This document shows, piece by piece, positions 8,752 through 16,564 of a stretch of DNA of 40,083 nt. The notes under the pieces were generated by a model, which made no database searches, was not told where the DNA came from, and saw only the letters and a list, made by a program, of their open reading frames with translations. The stretch is from Polaromonas sp. CF318 (lineage in GTDB: Bacteria > Pseudomonadota > Gammaproteobacteria > Burkholderiales > Burkholderiaceae_C): NCBI RefSeq assembly GCF_000282655.1, contig NZ_AKIV01000051.1, forward strand, positions 1 through 40,083, read 5' to 3'. A program made the translations under genes and the position numbers. Numbering within the stretch: the first letter of the stretch is position 1; each line of letters opens with the position of its first letter.

Positions 8752-9297
8752 CTAGCGGCGCGGCGCCGTGGGCGCTGTCGGCGCGGTTTGCGGCAAGGGA
8801 GGGCGGTAGACAAACTCCCAGTCGGCATAGCGGCCGGCGGCGGGCAGCGACAGCGTGTCCAGTTCCATGGCTGCGCTGCGGATGGGTTGCGCCGTCGAGA
8901 GGCTGTGCACGCCCGCGATGCCGCCGTCTCCCGACATCACGAGTCCCCAGTTGGCGGAGCGGGTCATGGGGTCGGGATACGCCTCCCGCATGTGGCGCCG
9001 GATCCCGACAAACCGCTTGTCCTCTGTGAGGTCATCGAGCGTGCGCGGCCAGCGCTTGAGGTTGCCGGGCGATGCCTCGTAGTAGGCGCCTATGGCTTGC
9101 GCATAAGCCTGCCCTATGCGCAACAGGTCGGCCTCGCGCTCGCGCAAGTCTTGCTGCGAGACGTAGGTCATGACGCTTTGGGTGGCCAGTGCCAGGATCA
9201 GCAGGGCCGCCAGCACGGCGGCCATGGTGAAGCCCCGCTGGCGCCTGGCCGCCGCCGGCCGGTTGCGGGCGTTACCAGCTCGCATAGTCGCTGCCAT
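8752..9297 (-). CDS. atypical prepilin-like (pseudopilin) protein lacking Glu5
   Basis: A 181-residue protein with a basic leader RRQRG followed by FTMAAVLAALLILALATQSV, a prepilin peptidase cleavage site and the start of the long N-terminal pilin helix. The usual glutamate at mature position 5 is alanine (FTMAA instead of FTLIE). Loss of Glu5 is known in GspK-type minor pseudopilins placed at the tip, but this protein is shorter than GspK and I do not see GspK's extra domain. Downstream it has a soluble region with a proline-rich tail (PPLPQTAPTAPTAPRR). The gene overlaps the preceding pseudopilin gene by 26 nt and lies 11 nt before gspF. A minor or tip pseudopilin is the best guess. Confidence 0.7.
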   Translation of the reverse strand: MAATMRAGNARNRPAAARRQRGFTMAAVLAALLILALATQSVMTYVSQQDLREREADLLRIGQAYAQAIGAYYEASPGNLKRWPRTLDDLTEDKRFVGIRRHMREAYPDPMTRSANWGLVMSGDGGIAGVHSLSTAQPIRSAAMELDTLSLPAAGRYADWEFVYRPPLPQTAPTAPTAPRR

Positions 9298-9694
9298 CCC
9301 TGGCGCGTTGGGTGGCGCCGCTTTTCACGTCAAAAACGCCTTTGGACGATTCCTTGGGCGGGATCAGCACCCAGCTGTCCAGCCGCTTGGTGATGGGGTC
9401 CAGGGGTACGGCGCGGATGTAGCGCTGCGTGACCAGTTCATCGAGGCTCTCGGGGTAGCGTGCCTTGTCGCGGTAGAACTGGTCGATGGCGGTGCGCAGG
9501 CCGACCAGGTTTTGCCGCAGCACGGTTTCGCGGGCGTCGTCGACCCGGGACAGGTAGCGCGGCGCCACCATGCTGGCCAGGATGGCCAGCACGGCCATGA
9601 CCACCAGCAACTCGATCAGGGTGAAGCCGGCGCGCCGGCGCAGGGCCCGCACGGCCGCCGCCCCGCGGGGCAGGGGTGTGTCACCAGCTTGCAT
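9272..9694 (-). CDS. GspG-like pseudopilin (second copy)
   Basis: About 140 residues from the ATG at 9694, which overlaps the 3' end of the preceding pseudopilin gene by 14 nt; a longer frame upstream exists but only overlaps that gene. The leader is unusually long and Arg-rich (ALRRRAG) before FTLIELLVVMAVLAILASMV, the prepilin peptidase site and pilin helix with Glu5 present. The soluble part contains LRTAIDQFYRDKARYPESL and VPLDPITKRLDSWV, the pattern of T2SS_G-type pseudopilins in which a proline turn follows the first strand. It ends SDYASW, almost the same as the neighbouring copy (SPYASW). The pair therefore looks like an old tandem duplication, giving two major-type subunits. Confidence 0.85.
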   Translation of the reverse strand: MQAGDTPLPRGAAAVRALRRRAGFTLIELLVVMAVLAILASMVAPRYLSRVDDARETVLRQNLVGLRTAIDQFYRDKARYPESLDELVTQRYIRAVPLDPITKRLDSWVLIPPKESSKGVFDVKSGATQRARDGSDYASW

Positions 9695-10181
9695 AGGGCG
9701 AGCCGTCCAGGCCTGTGGCGGGCGAGATGGAGTGGACGTCATAGACGTCGGCGCCGGGCGAGGGCTTGGAGGGCGGTGACGCATAGCTGCGCAGGCTCCA
9801 GGTCTGCTCGGCGGGCAGGCGCGCGTCGGCGAAAGGATCGCGCGGTATCTGCCGCAGGAAGTACTGCATCTGGCCCTTGCCCTGGGGCCGGGTGTCCGGC
9901 GTGCCTTCCACCAGCGCCTGGAGGCTGGCCGGGTAGCCGTTTCCCGCGGCGGCGCCGGCCACCGCACCACGGTCGGCGGCGCGTTTGTAGTCGTCGATGG
10001 CGTCGCGGATTTCGCGCAGGGCCGCCTTCAAGTCGCGCTCTTTTTGCGCGGTGACCAGGGTTTCGCCCAGCGGCATGACGGCCGCGGCGAGCACGCCCAG
10101 CACCGCCATTACCACCAGCAACTCGATGATGGTGAAGCCGCGCGAGGGGCGCAGGGCGGTGCGAAGCAGGTGCGGTTTCAT
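9681..10181 (-). CDS. GspG-like major pseudopilin (first copy)
   Basis: A 166-residue prepilin whose ATG overlaps the stop of the secretin gene. The leader ends SRG, followed by FTIIELLVVMAVLGVLAAAV with Glu5 intact, so it should be cleaved and N-methylated by a prepilin peptidase (not in this window). The helix continues into KALREIRDAIDDYKRAADRG, then YPASLQALVEG and IPRDPFAD, the standard GspG layout. The C-terminus SPYASW matches the next gene's ending. It carries an Ala/Gly-rich loop (VAGAAAGNG) not usual in GspG. It is probably the main subunit of the pseudopilus built by this operon's GspE and GspF. Confidence 0.87.
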   Translation of the reverse strand: MKPHLLRTALRPSRGFTIIELLVVMAVLGVLAAAVMPLGETLVTAQKERDLKAALREIRDAIDDYKRAADRGAVAGAAAGNGYPASLQALVEGTPDTRPQGKGQMQYFLRQIPRDPFADARLPAEQTWSLRSYASPPSKPSPGADVYDVHSISPATGLDGSPYASW

Positions 10182-12475
10182 TTCACCTCAAGTCGCAGCG
10201 AAGGCAGCTCAGCGATGGCCGCCGCGCCGCTCAAGGGAATGGGTTTGAGGCTGGTGATGCCCAGGTCGACAGGGCCGGCCGCCTTGGCTTTCAGGCGCAG
10301 CTGCAGCAGGCTGCCCTGGCCGGTCGCGCCGTTGCTGTCGTTGCTCAGGATGCCGGCGCCGATGCGGCCGGTGCCGGTGTTGACCGCCTGCGTGAAGCTG
10401 GTGGTGGCGCCCGACTGCTTGAAGAAACTGCCCTCGGAGACGTCCAGCACTTCCAGGGATTGCGCCGGGAAAGAGATCTCCAGGGGCGCACCCCGCAGCG
10501 CGGCGCCGGAGGACAGGTTCAGCGTGACCACGAATTCCGTGCCGGCCTTGATGTCTGTTGGGGCCTTCCAGGAGGCGAGGATGGGGCCGCTTGCGGGCGC
10601 CGCTTTCGCCGCACCGGCCGCGCCTGGGCCCGCGAGTGCGGCGGTGGCGGCCGCGGCGGGCTGGCTGCCGGCCGCAGTGGGGACGGCTTCCGCGCCCGCC
10701 GCCTTGGCCAGGGGCACGCGTGCCGGCGAGGCCCGCAGCCGGGTCGCCATCTCGCTGCCCACCCACATTTCCGCCTGGGAAATATCGGGGTGGGGCGCGC
10801 TGCGCAGGATGCGGGGCGTGATGGCCAGGATCAGCTCGGTGCGCTGGTAGTCGTCTTTCTGGCTGGAGAAAAGTCGCCCCAGTACCGGCATGTCGCCCAG
10901 GCCGGGGACGCGGTTGGCGCTGGAGCGGTCTTCGTTGCTGATCAGCCCGCCCAGCAGCTGGGTTTCGCCGTCGCGCAGCCTCAGGACCGTGTTCGCGTTG
11001 CGGGTGCCGATCTGGTAGGCCAGCGACCCGGCCGCCGTGCGGACTTCCTTGGCGATGCTGCTGACTTCCAGGCCCAGCTTGATGGAGACCTCGTCGTCGG
11101 GCGAAACCACCGGTTCGACCTCCAGCTTGATGCCCACGTCCAGGTAGCTGATGCTTTCCGACAGGAAGGTGGCGGTGGAGCTGGTGGTGACGACCGGAAC
11201 CTTGTCGCCGATCAGGATCTTGGCTTTTTCACGGTTTTTGGCGCGGATACGCGGGTTGGCCAGCACGTTGAAGTCGCCGACCTCGCGCCGCAGGTTAATC
11301 AGTGTGTTGCCGATGCCCACGCCGATGCGCTCCGAATTGAGGCTTCGCACGCTGCTGACCGTCAGGCCCGTGGCGCCGGGCAGGGGCAGAGGAGTGAGCG
11401 TGAGGGTGTTCGGGAAGTTGATGCCGAGTTCGGTGAGCCGCGTGGTTTTGACTTCGAGGATTTCCACCTCCATCATGACCTCGGCGTCGCCGATGTCGTG
11501 CAGCGCGACAAGGCGCTCGGCGAGGGCGATGATTTCCGGGCTTTCGCGCAGGGCGATGAGGTTGGCGCGTTCGTCCACGAAAGGGTCCTTGATGCGCAGC
11601 ATGTTGCGCAGCAAGGCGGCGGTTGATTTGGCCTCGGCGTTTCCGAGGTGGAACACGCGGATCACCTGTTCCTGGTGTTCGCGCTGCTTCTCAGGCGTGT
11701 TGGGGTAGATCAGCACGGTCTGCGGGTCTATGGTGCGCCGCGCCAGCTGGTGGGCGCCCACGACCAGGTCAATGGCGTCGTCGACCTTCGCCGAGCGCAG
11801 GTACAGGGTGACGCGGTTGTCCTGCTTGACGTCGCGGTCCAGGATGAAATTGATGCCGCTGCCGCGGGTGATGGCCTCCAGCACCGTGGACAGCGGGGCG
11901 TTGCGGAAATCCAGCGTGATGGGGCGGCTTTCCGCCAGGCCGCGCCGGCCGGCGGGCTCGGTTTCAAAGCGCAGTTCGGCCTCCAGCCGGCGCTGCAGGG
12001 CCAGAAGCTCGGGCTGCCGCGGCGAATCGCGCAAGCCCGCTTCCACCACGCGCAGGGCCTGCTCCCGGTTTTTGGCGTTCATCAGGGTCAGTGCTTCGTC
12101 CAGGCTTTTTTCAGCGCGGCGCTGCGCGGTGATGTCGTTTTGCAGGGCCATGATCCGGTCGTTCTTGGGATCCAGGGCCTGGGCGCGCAGCAGGGTGTTG
12201 TCGGCGTCGTCAAAGCGGCCTGTCGCTCGCTGCTGTATGGCCTGGGCGATCAGCCGGGAAATCGCCTCGTTTTGCGCGGAAATCAGGGTCGCCCGCAGAG
12301 CCGTGTTGTCGGGGTATTTGGCGATGCCTTCCTGGATCCCCTGGAGCGCGCCTTCATAGTCGCCCTGGCGCATCTTGGCATTGACGTCGTCGCGGACGAA
12401 TTGCGCGCATCCCGTCAGCACAAAAAAAGAAGCCAGGCTGCTCCAGGTCGCCAGTTGCAGTGTGCGGAGTTTCAT
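10178..12475 (-). CDS. outer-membrane secretin (GspD/PilQ/MshL-like) with C-terminal cohesin-like domain
   Basis: Predicted 765 residues. The N-terminus is a lipoprotein signal ending LTGC near residue 23. It is followed by TPR-like helical repeats (about 30-170), a secretin N-domain with ITLDFRNAPLSTVLEAI and GINFILDRDV, then a second N-domain near VIRVFHLGNAEAK. The secretin barrel domain contains VLANPRIRAKNREKAKILIGD and the signature VPGLGDMPVLGRLFSS near residues 540-555. Unusually, an Ala/Pro-rich linker (about 600-640) leads to a last ~130 residues of beta-rich sequence (VTLNLSSGAALRGAPLEISF and LEVLDVSEGSFF), which look like a cohesin-type domain. The gene overlaps the pilP-like gene before it and the pseudopilin gene after it by four bases each, so translation is probably coupled. 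Confidence 0.92.
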   Translation of the reverse strand: MKLRTLQLATWSSLASFFVLTGCAQFVRDDVNAKMRQGDYEGALQGIQEGIAKYPDNTALRATLISAQNEAISRLIAQAIQQRATGRFDDADNTLLRAQALDPKNDRIMALQNDITAQRRAEKSLDEALTLMNAKNREQALRVVEAGLRDSPRQPELLALQRRLEAELRFETEPAGRRGLAESRPITLDFRNAPLSTVLEAITRGSGINFILDRDVKQDNRVTLYLRSAKVDDAIDLVVGAHQLARRTIDPQTVLIYPNTPEKQREHQEQVIRVFHLGNAEAKSTAALLRNMLRIKDPFVDERANLIALRESPEIIALAERLVALHDIGDAEVMMEVEILEVKTTRLTELGINFPNTLTLTPLPLPGATGLTVSSVRSLNSERIGVGIGNTLINLRREVGDFNVLANPRIRAKNREKAKILIGDKVPVVTTSSTATFLSESISYLDVGIKLEVEPVVSPDDEVSIKLGLEVSSIAKEVRTAAGSLAYQIGTRNANTVLRLRDGETQLLGGLISNEDRSSANRVPGLGDMPVLGRLFSSQKDDYQRTELILAITPRILRSAPHPDISQAEMWVGSEMATRLRASPARVPLAKAAGAEAVPTAAGSQPAAAATAALAGPGAAGAAKAAPASGPILASWKAPTDIKAGTEFVVTLNLSSGAALRGAPLEISFPAQSLEVLDVSEGSFFKQSGATTSFTQAVNTGTGRIGAGILSNDSNGATGQGSLLQLRLKAKAAGPVDLGITSLKPIPLSGAAAIAELPSLRLEVK

Positions 12476-12981
12476 CGGATCTCGTAGGTAGGAGGAGCAG
12501 GAAGGTCAAAGCGGGTGTTGAAATTCATGGGCAGGTAGCTCAGCTCCACGGCCCGGTCGTGGATGGCGTTGACCCTGTAACCGTTAGGCAGGGTCTGGCC
12601 CACCGACAAGGACAGCGTGGTGTCGCCCACGGCCACAAAAACGATCTGGCTGCCGTCCGGCGCGGTCATCCTGCCTGTGAAGCGCAGGTTCAGGGGCGGC
12701 GGGGAGGGCGGGGGTGGCGCGGCCTGGACGGGTTTGGGCGCGATGACGGCCGGCGCTGGAGGGGCCACGAGGGCGAAAGGGTCGCGGCTGGCGGCTTCCA
12801 AGGCAGGACGCTCAAGAACGGCCGGCAGGGGCGAAGAAGGCCTGGACGAGGCCATTGTGATGCCCTGGGCGCGAGCGTTGCGCGGTGCTTCAAGGGGGGG
12901 AGATGCCGGCGCCGGCGCAAAGGCCCAGACGGCAAGCGCGACTACGCCCACGGATGAATAAATCCAGCCCCGGCTTGCCAT
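12472..12981 (-). CDS. PilP/GspC-like periplasmic protein
   Basis: A 169-residue protein. One N-terminal hydrophobic segment (WIYSSVGVVALAVWAFAPAP) acts as signal anchor. A long Pro/Ala-rich linker with a PPPPSPPP tract follows, then a small beta domain with LNLRFTGRMTAPDGSQIVFV, TLSLSVGQTLPNGYRVNAI and AVELSYLPMN. This is the homology-region fold shared by PilP and GspC, which bind the N-domains of the secretin. The gene sits between the pilO-like gene (one base gap) and the secretin gene (four-base overlap), matching the PilO-P-Q order of type IV pilus operons. Family assignment comes from layout and context rather than strong motifs. Confidence 0.72.
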   Translation of the reverse strand: MASRGWIYSSVGVVALAVWAFAPAPASPPLEAPRNARAQGITMASSRPSSPLPAVLERPALEAASRDPFALVAPPAPAVIAPKPVQAAPPPPSPPPLNLRFTGRMTAPDGSQIVFVAVGDTTLSLSVGQTLPNGYRVNAIHDRAVELSYLPMNFNTRFDLPAPPTYEIR

Positions 12982-12982
12982 C

Positions 12983-13507
12983 TCAATCCCTCACAAAGAG
13001 AACCAGTGCCAGCTGGATTTCCTGGCGCAGGGCGTCATTGGGCAGCCCGCGCAGGGAGAGGGTTTGAACGCCCAGAGCGGGATAGCGGCCCAGCATTTCG
13101 GCCAGCCAGCTTTTCATGGCCGTGTAGTCGCCGCTGGCGGTCAGGTTGAACTGGACCTTCCGGATGAGCCCGGGCGAGGGATCGGTGACCGCGATGGACA
13201 GGGATGCCACCTGGATCTTCAGGGTCTGGGCATGCCGCCCCATGTCGCGCACCACCTCATCGGCGCTGGCCGCGGGGGGCAGGGTTTGGATGAAGTTGCC
13301 GGCGGAGCGCTTTTTCTCGTCCTGCGCAAGGATTTGCAGGCGGGTTTCCAATGCCCGCAGTTCGGCACGCTGCTGGTTCGACCTTTCGGCGCCGGCATAG
13401 GCCAGCAAGCCTGCCACCCCCGCCACGGCCATCACCGACAGGCACGCCGCTGCCGCATGGAAGCGCAGGGGCCACCTGGACAGGGGGGAGCTGAAAAGGG
13501 AACGCAT
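12983..13507 (-). CDS. PilO/GspM-like inner-membrane assembly protein
   Basis: First gene of the operon, 174 residues. It has a short cytoplasmic N-terminus, one membrane helix (about residues 17-40, AAAACLSVMAVAGVAGLLAYA), then a coiled coil with AELRALETRLQILAQDEKKR, and a C-terminal ferredoxin-like domain containing VQFNLTASGDYTAMKSWLAEM and VQTLSLRG. That architecture and the FNLTASGDY-type strand are typical of PilO/MshJ/GspM. It should pair with the PilN-like protein, although that gene is at the opposite end of the operon. The 190-nt region upstream, shared with the divergent mlaE-like gene, must hold the operon promoter; I could not identify it firmly. Confidence 0.75.
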   Translation of the reverse strand: MRSLFSSPLSRWPLRFHAAAACLSVMAVAGVAGLLAYAGAERSNQQRAELRALETRLQILAQDEKKRSAGNFIQTLPPAASADEVVRDMGRHAQTLKIQVASLSIAVTDPSPGLIRKVQFNLTASGDYTAMKSWLAEMLGRYPALGVQTLSLRGLPNDALRQEIQLALVLFVRD

Positions 13508-13697
13508 GAAGGGAGGGGTTAACCGGGAAGTTGCAAGCGGATGTGACGAATGTGACAGCCCCTGGATTCTATGTGACCGGTGCCGTCTTGAATCGCCTGT
13601 TACGTACCGGGCCAGGCGGCCTCCTTCGAATGGAGGAGCCCCCTATGCGGGCCTGACATGGACGTATGCATGAGGCGCGCTTGGGTATCATGCCCGC

Positions 13698-14501
13698 ATG
13701 GCTTCCAAGGGATACGCGCAAAGTCGACTCACGCAAACCGGCCGTGCCGCGCAGCTGTGGGTGATCGAGTGGTGGCGGCTGGTGCACCTGGGGGCTTTGA
13801 TCCTGGTGTTGACCTTGTCGCCTTCGAGCTACAGCCCGCAAAGCCGCGCGATCCTGGCGCGCCATATTTACCTCAACACCGCGCCGATTCTTTTGTGGTT
13901 CACCGTGCTGTGCGCGCTGGTGACGGTGGTGCTGACACGCATCGTGCTGGTGACGGCGCTCAGCTATGGGCTGTCTCAGTATGCGCTGCAGGTGGTGATA
14001 CGGGTGCTGGTGCTGGAGCTGATCCCGCTGACGGCGGCGCTGTTTGTGGCGCTGCGTTGCACGATTCCCGATGGTGCTGAATTGACGGCCATGCAGGCCA
14101 GCGGCGAGCTCGACGAGATGCGGCGCCAGGGGATTGAGCCGGTGCGGCGAGAGGTGCTGCCGCGCGTGGTGGCGGGCATGTTCTCGGGCATCACGCTGGC
14201 GGCGCTGAGCTGTGTGGTGGCGCTGGTGGTGGCCTATATCGCGACCTACGGCTTTGCGCTGTCGGGCCTGGCGGCCTATACCCGGCTGTTCGGCCAGGTG
14301 TTCAGCCCGGCGGTGACGCTGATTTTTGTGCTCAAGACCTTGTTTTTCTGCCTGGCCGTGTCGCTGATTCCCATGGCTTCAGCGCTGTATGGCATGTCCG
14401 AGGCCAGCGTGCGCACCAGCGCCGAGATGCGCGGGCTGGTACGCATGTTCGCGGTGATCCTGCTGATTGAAGTGGCATCGCTGGTCGGCAACTACTATTG
14501 A
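13698..14501 (+). CDS. MlaE-family (DUF140) lipid ABC transporter permease
   Basis: A 267-residue polytopic membrane protein with about five hydrophobic helices (for example LGALILVLTLSPS, LLWFTVLCALVTVVLTRIVL, and a last helix before GNYY). The diagnostic region GELDEMRRQGIEPVRREVLPRVV matches the cytoplasmic coupling motif of MlaE/YrbE permeases, where the Glu and the PR pair contact the ATPase. In this family two permeases and two ATPases work with an MCE hexamer to move lipids between the inner and outer membranes. The gene is followed 33 nt later by an MCE gene on the same strand. No MlaF-type ATPase gene is present in the cluster. Confidence 0.88.
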   Translation: MASKGYAQSRLTQTGRAAQLWVIEWWRLVHLGALILVLTLSPSSYSPQSRAILARHIYLNTAPILLWFTVLCALVTVVLTRIVLVTALSYGLSQYALQVVIRVLVLELIPLTAALFVALRCTIPDGAELTAMQASGELDEMRRQGIEPVRREVLPRVVAGMFSGITLAALSCVVALVVAYIATYGFALSGLAAYTRLFGQVFSPAVTLIFVLKTLFFCLAVSLIPMASALYGMSEASVRTSAEMRGLVRMFAVILLIEVASLVGNYY

Positions 14502-14534
14502 CCCCACGAGAACCCAATAAGAAAAAGCACACCC

Positions 14535-15563
14535 ATGAGTTCACCCCACGACAATCCCAACCCACCGCCGGACCGGCCGGACCCGCTGCAGCCGGCGCGC
14601 GAGGCCCAGCAGTCCTCGCCCGCGGAAATCGCCAGCCTGGAGTTCAAGGCCAGGCTGCTGCTGCTGTTCATGCTGCTGCTGGTGTGCGGCTCGGCGCTGT
14701 ATGTGATGTATGCGCGCGGCGCGTTTGAGTCCACCCAACGCCTGGTGCTGATCGCGGACGATTCCGACGGCGTGGTGGTCGGCATGGATTTGACTTTCTC
14801 GGGTTTCCCCATAGGCCGGGTCAACCGCGTGGAGCTGGCGCCCGACGGCAAGGCCCGCATCCTGGTCGACGTGGCGGCCAAGGACGCCCACTGGCTGCGC
14901 ACCAGCAGCGTGTTCACGCTGGTGCGCGGGTTGGTGGGCGGCACCGCCATACGCGCCTACACCGGGCTGCTGAACGACCCGCCGCTGCCCGAGGGCGCGG
15001 AGCGCACCGTGCTGCTGGGTGACGCGGCCGCCGAGGTGCCCAAGGTGATTGCCGCGGCCAAGGACCTGATCGAAAACCTCAACACCCTGACCGGCGAGGG
15101 CGGCTCGGTGGGCGCCAGCCTGGCCAACCTGAAGACCCTGACCGACAGGCTCAACGGCCCGGGCGGTGCGCTCACGGTGCTGCTGGGCAGCGAGGCCGAG
15201 GCGAAAAAATTCGCCGCCACGCTGGACCGCACGAATGCCTTGCTCACCAAGCTGGACGGCCTGGCCGCCAAGACCGACACCCAGGTCTTCGGCGACAAGG
15301 GCCTGATGCCCGAAACCCGCGCCACCGTGGTGCAGCTCAACACCATGCTGGGCGAGGCCCGCACCAGCCTCAAAAAGGTCGACGCGCTGCTGCAGGACGC
15401 CCAGGCCGTGACACGCAATGCCAAGGACGCCACGGCCGACCTGGGCGCGCTGCGCGCCGACGTGGAGGCCAGCCTGCGCAAGGTGGAAGGCCTGATCAAC
15501 GAGATCAGCCGCAAATGGCCTTTCGCCAAGGATGCGAGCCAGGCGGAGATGAAACTGCCATGA
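14535..15563 (+). CDS. MCE-domain (MlaD-like) substrate-binding protein
   Basis: A 342-residue protein with one N-terminal membrane anchor (about residues 38-60, LLLLFMLLLVCGSALYVMY). It is followed by one MCE domain with VVGMDLTFSGFPIGRVNRVEL and a long C-terminal helical part with several LNTMLGEART and LKKVDALLQDAQ-type heptads. The motif GFPIGRV is the normal MCE core. In Mla, Pqi and Mce systems such proteins form hexameric rings in the periplasm that carry phospholipid. The long helical extension could form a needle-like channel, as in longer MCE proteins. It lies between the permease gene and a lipoprotein gene whose start overlaps its stop. Confidence 0.9.
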   Translation: MSSPHDNPNPPPDRPDPLQPAREAQQSSPAEIASLEFKARLLLLFMLLLVCGSALYVMYARGAFESTQRLVLIADDSDGVVVGMDLTFSGFPIGRVNRVELAPDGKARILVDVAAKDAHWLRTSSVFTLVRGLVGGTAIRAYTGLLNDPPLPEGAERTVLLGDAAAEVPKVIAAAKDLIENLNTLTGEGGSVGASLANLKTLTDRLNGPGGALTVLLGSEAEAKKFAATLDRTNALLTKLDGLAAKTDTQVFGDKGLMPETRATVVQLNTMLGEARTSLKKVDALLQDAQAVTRNAKDATADLGALRADVEASLRKVEGLINEISRKWPFAKDASQAEMKLP

Positions 15564-16237
15564 ACACCTTGTTGATGAAATCCGCTGCACCGTTGCTCGC
15601 TGCGGCCCTGCTGGCCGCTTGTTCGAGCGGCCCGCGCCCGCCCGACTGGCAGCTGGAAGCCAAGGGGTCCATGGACCGCTCGGTCGCCGCCTATATGGAA
15701 GGCAACAGCCGCGTCGAGATGGCCGAGCTGGAGCGCGCGCGCGGCCAGCTCACGCGCTCGGGCCGCGCCGAGCTGCTGGCCACGGCCGAGCTGCTGCATT
15801 GCGCGACGCGCGTCGCCAGCCTGGTGCTGGACGAGCCCTGCACAGGCTTTGAAAAGCTGCGGCCCGACGCCACCGAGGCCCAGCGCGCCTATGCCGACTA
15901 CCTCAGGGGCCAGGCGCTGCCGCCGCAGGCGATTGCGCTGCTGCCCGAAACCCAGCGCGCCGCCGCGGCCGGCAATGCGGGCGCGCTCGCCGGCATCAAC
16001 GACCCGCTGTCGAAACTCGTGGCGGCCGGCGTGCTGCTGCAAACCGGCAAGGCCAGCCCGGCCGTGATCCGCCAGGCGATAGACACCGCCTCGGCCCAGG
16101 GCTGGCGGCGCCCGTTGCTGGCCTGGCTGGGTGCGGAGCTGCGACTGGCGGAGCAGGGCGGCAACACGGCCGAGGCCGACCGCCTGCGCCGCCGTATCGA
16201 GCTGACGCAAAACGCGCCCGCGCCCGCCAAGCCGTGA
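15560..16237 (+). CDS. lipoprotein of the MCE transport cluster
   Basis: Predicted 225 residues. The start ATG overlaps the MCE stop codon as ATGA. A signal peptide ends at LLAACSS, a good lipobox, so the mature protein is acylated at that Cys. The rest is soluble, Ala-rich and helical, with VEMAELERARGQL and YADYLRGQALPPQAI. The Arg/Ala helix pattern looks TPR-like. I do not recognise a named family. Translational coupling with the permease and MCE genes suggests it is the periplasmic or outer-membrane accessory subunit of that lipid transporter, a role that lipoproteins often fill in such clusters. Confidence 0.8.
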   Translation: MNTLLMKSAAPLLAAALLAACSSGPRPPDWQLEAKGSMDRSVAAYMEGNSRVEMAELERARGQLTRSGRAELLATAELLHCATRVASLVLDEPCTGFEKLRPDATEAQRAYADYLRGQALPPQAIALLPETQRAAAAGNAGALAGINDPLSKLVAAGVLLQTGKASPAVIRQAIDTASAQGWRRPLLAWLGAELRLAEQGGNTAEADRLRRRIELTQNAPAPAKP

Positions 16238-16247
16238 AGGAAACACT

Positions 16248-16553
16248 GTGAGCTACCGGCTCAGGCTGTACGCCTATGAGGACGCGTCCCAGGGAGAGCT
16301 GGAGGCGGCCGAGCAGCGCTTTCGCACAGCGCTGGAGGCCGCGCTGGGCCATGAAAGCCTGGTGCTGCCGGTCTACACCGCCTATATGCGGCTGGTCGCG
16401 ACCTATGGCGAGTCACCGGTGGAAGATGTGCTGTCGGCCGACGAACTGGAGATCTTCAGCCAGTGGCAGGCGGCGGAGCTGGCCGCCGTGACGGCCGCGC
16501 TGGGCCCGCACCGCTATATGGGCGACGCGCAGTTCGAGATTCGCCCGGCGTAA
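16248..16553 (+). CDS. conserved-looking small protein, function unknown
   Basis: A 101-residue soluble acidic protein starting with GTG at 16248; AAGGA lies about eight bases upstream. It starts MSYRLRLYAYED and contains two helical stretches (ELEAAEQRFRTALEAALG and ELEIFSQWQAAELAAVTAAL). There is no signal peptide, membrane segment or recognised motif. It is ten bases after the lipoprotein gene and so probably in the same transcript as the MCE transport genes. A gene of unrelated function carried by the same operon is equally possible. Confidence 0.65.
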   Translation: MSYRLRLYAYEDASQGELEAAEQRFRTALEAALGHESLVLPVYTAYMRLVATYGESPVEDVLSADELEIFSQWQAAELAAVTAALGPHRYMGDAQFEIRPA

Positions 16554-16564
16554 CTAAGCGTCTC

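Noticed and set aside
9694..9970. Long N-terminal extension of the second GspG-like protein
   Set aside because: It lies within the first pseudopilin gene in another frame; the prepilin leader and cleavage site fit the start at 9694.
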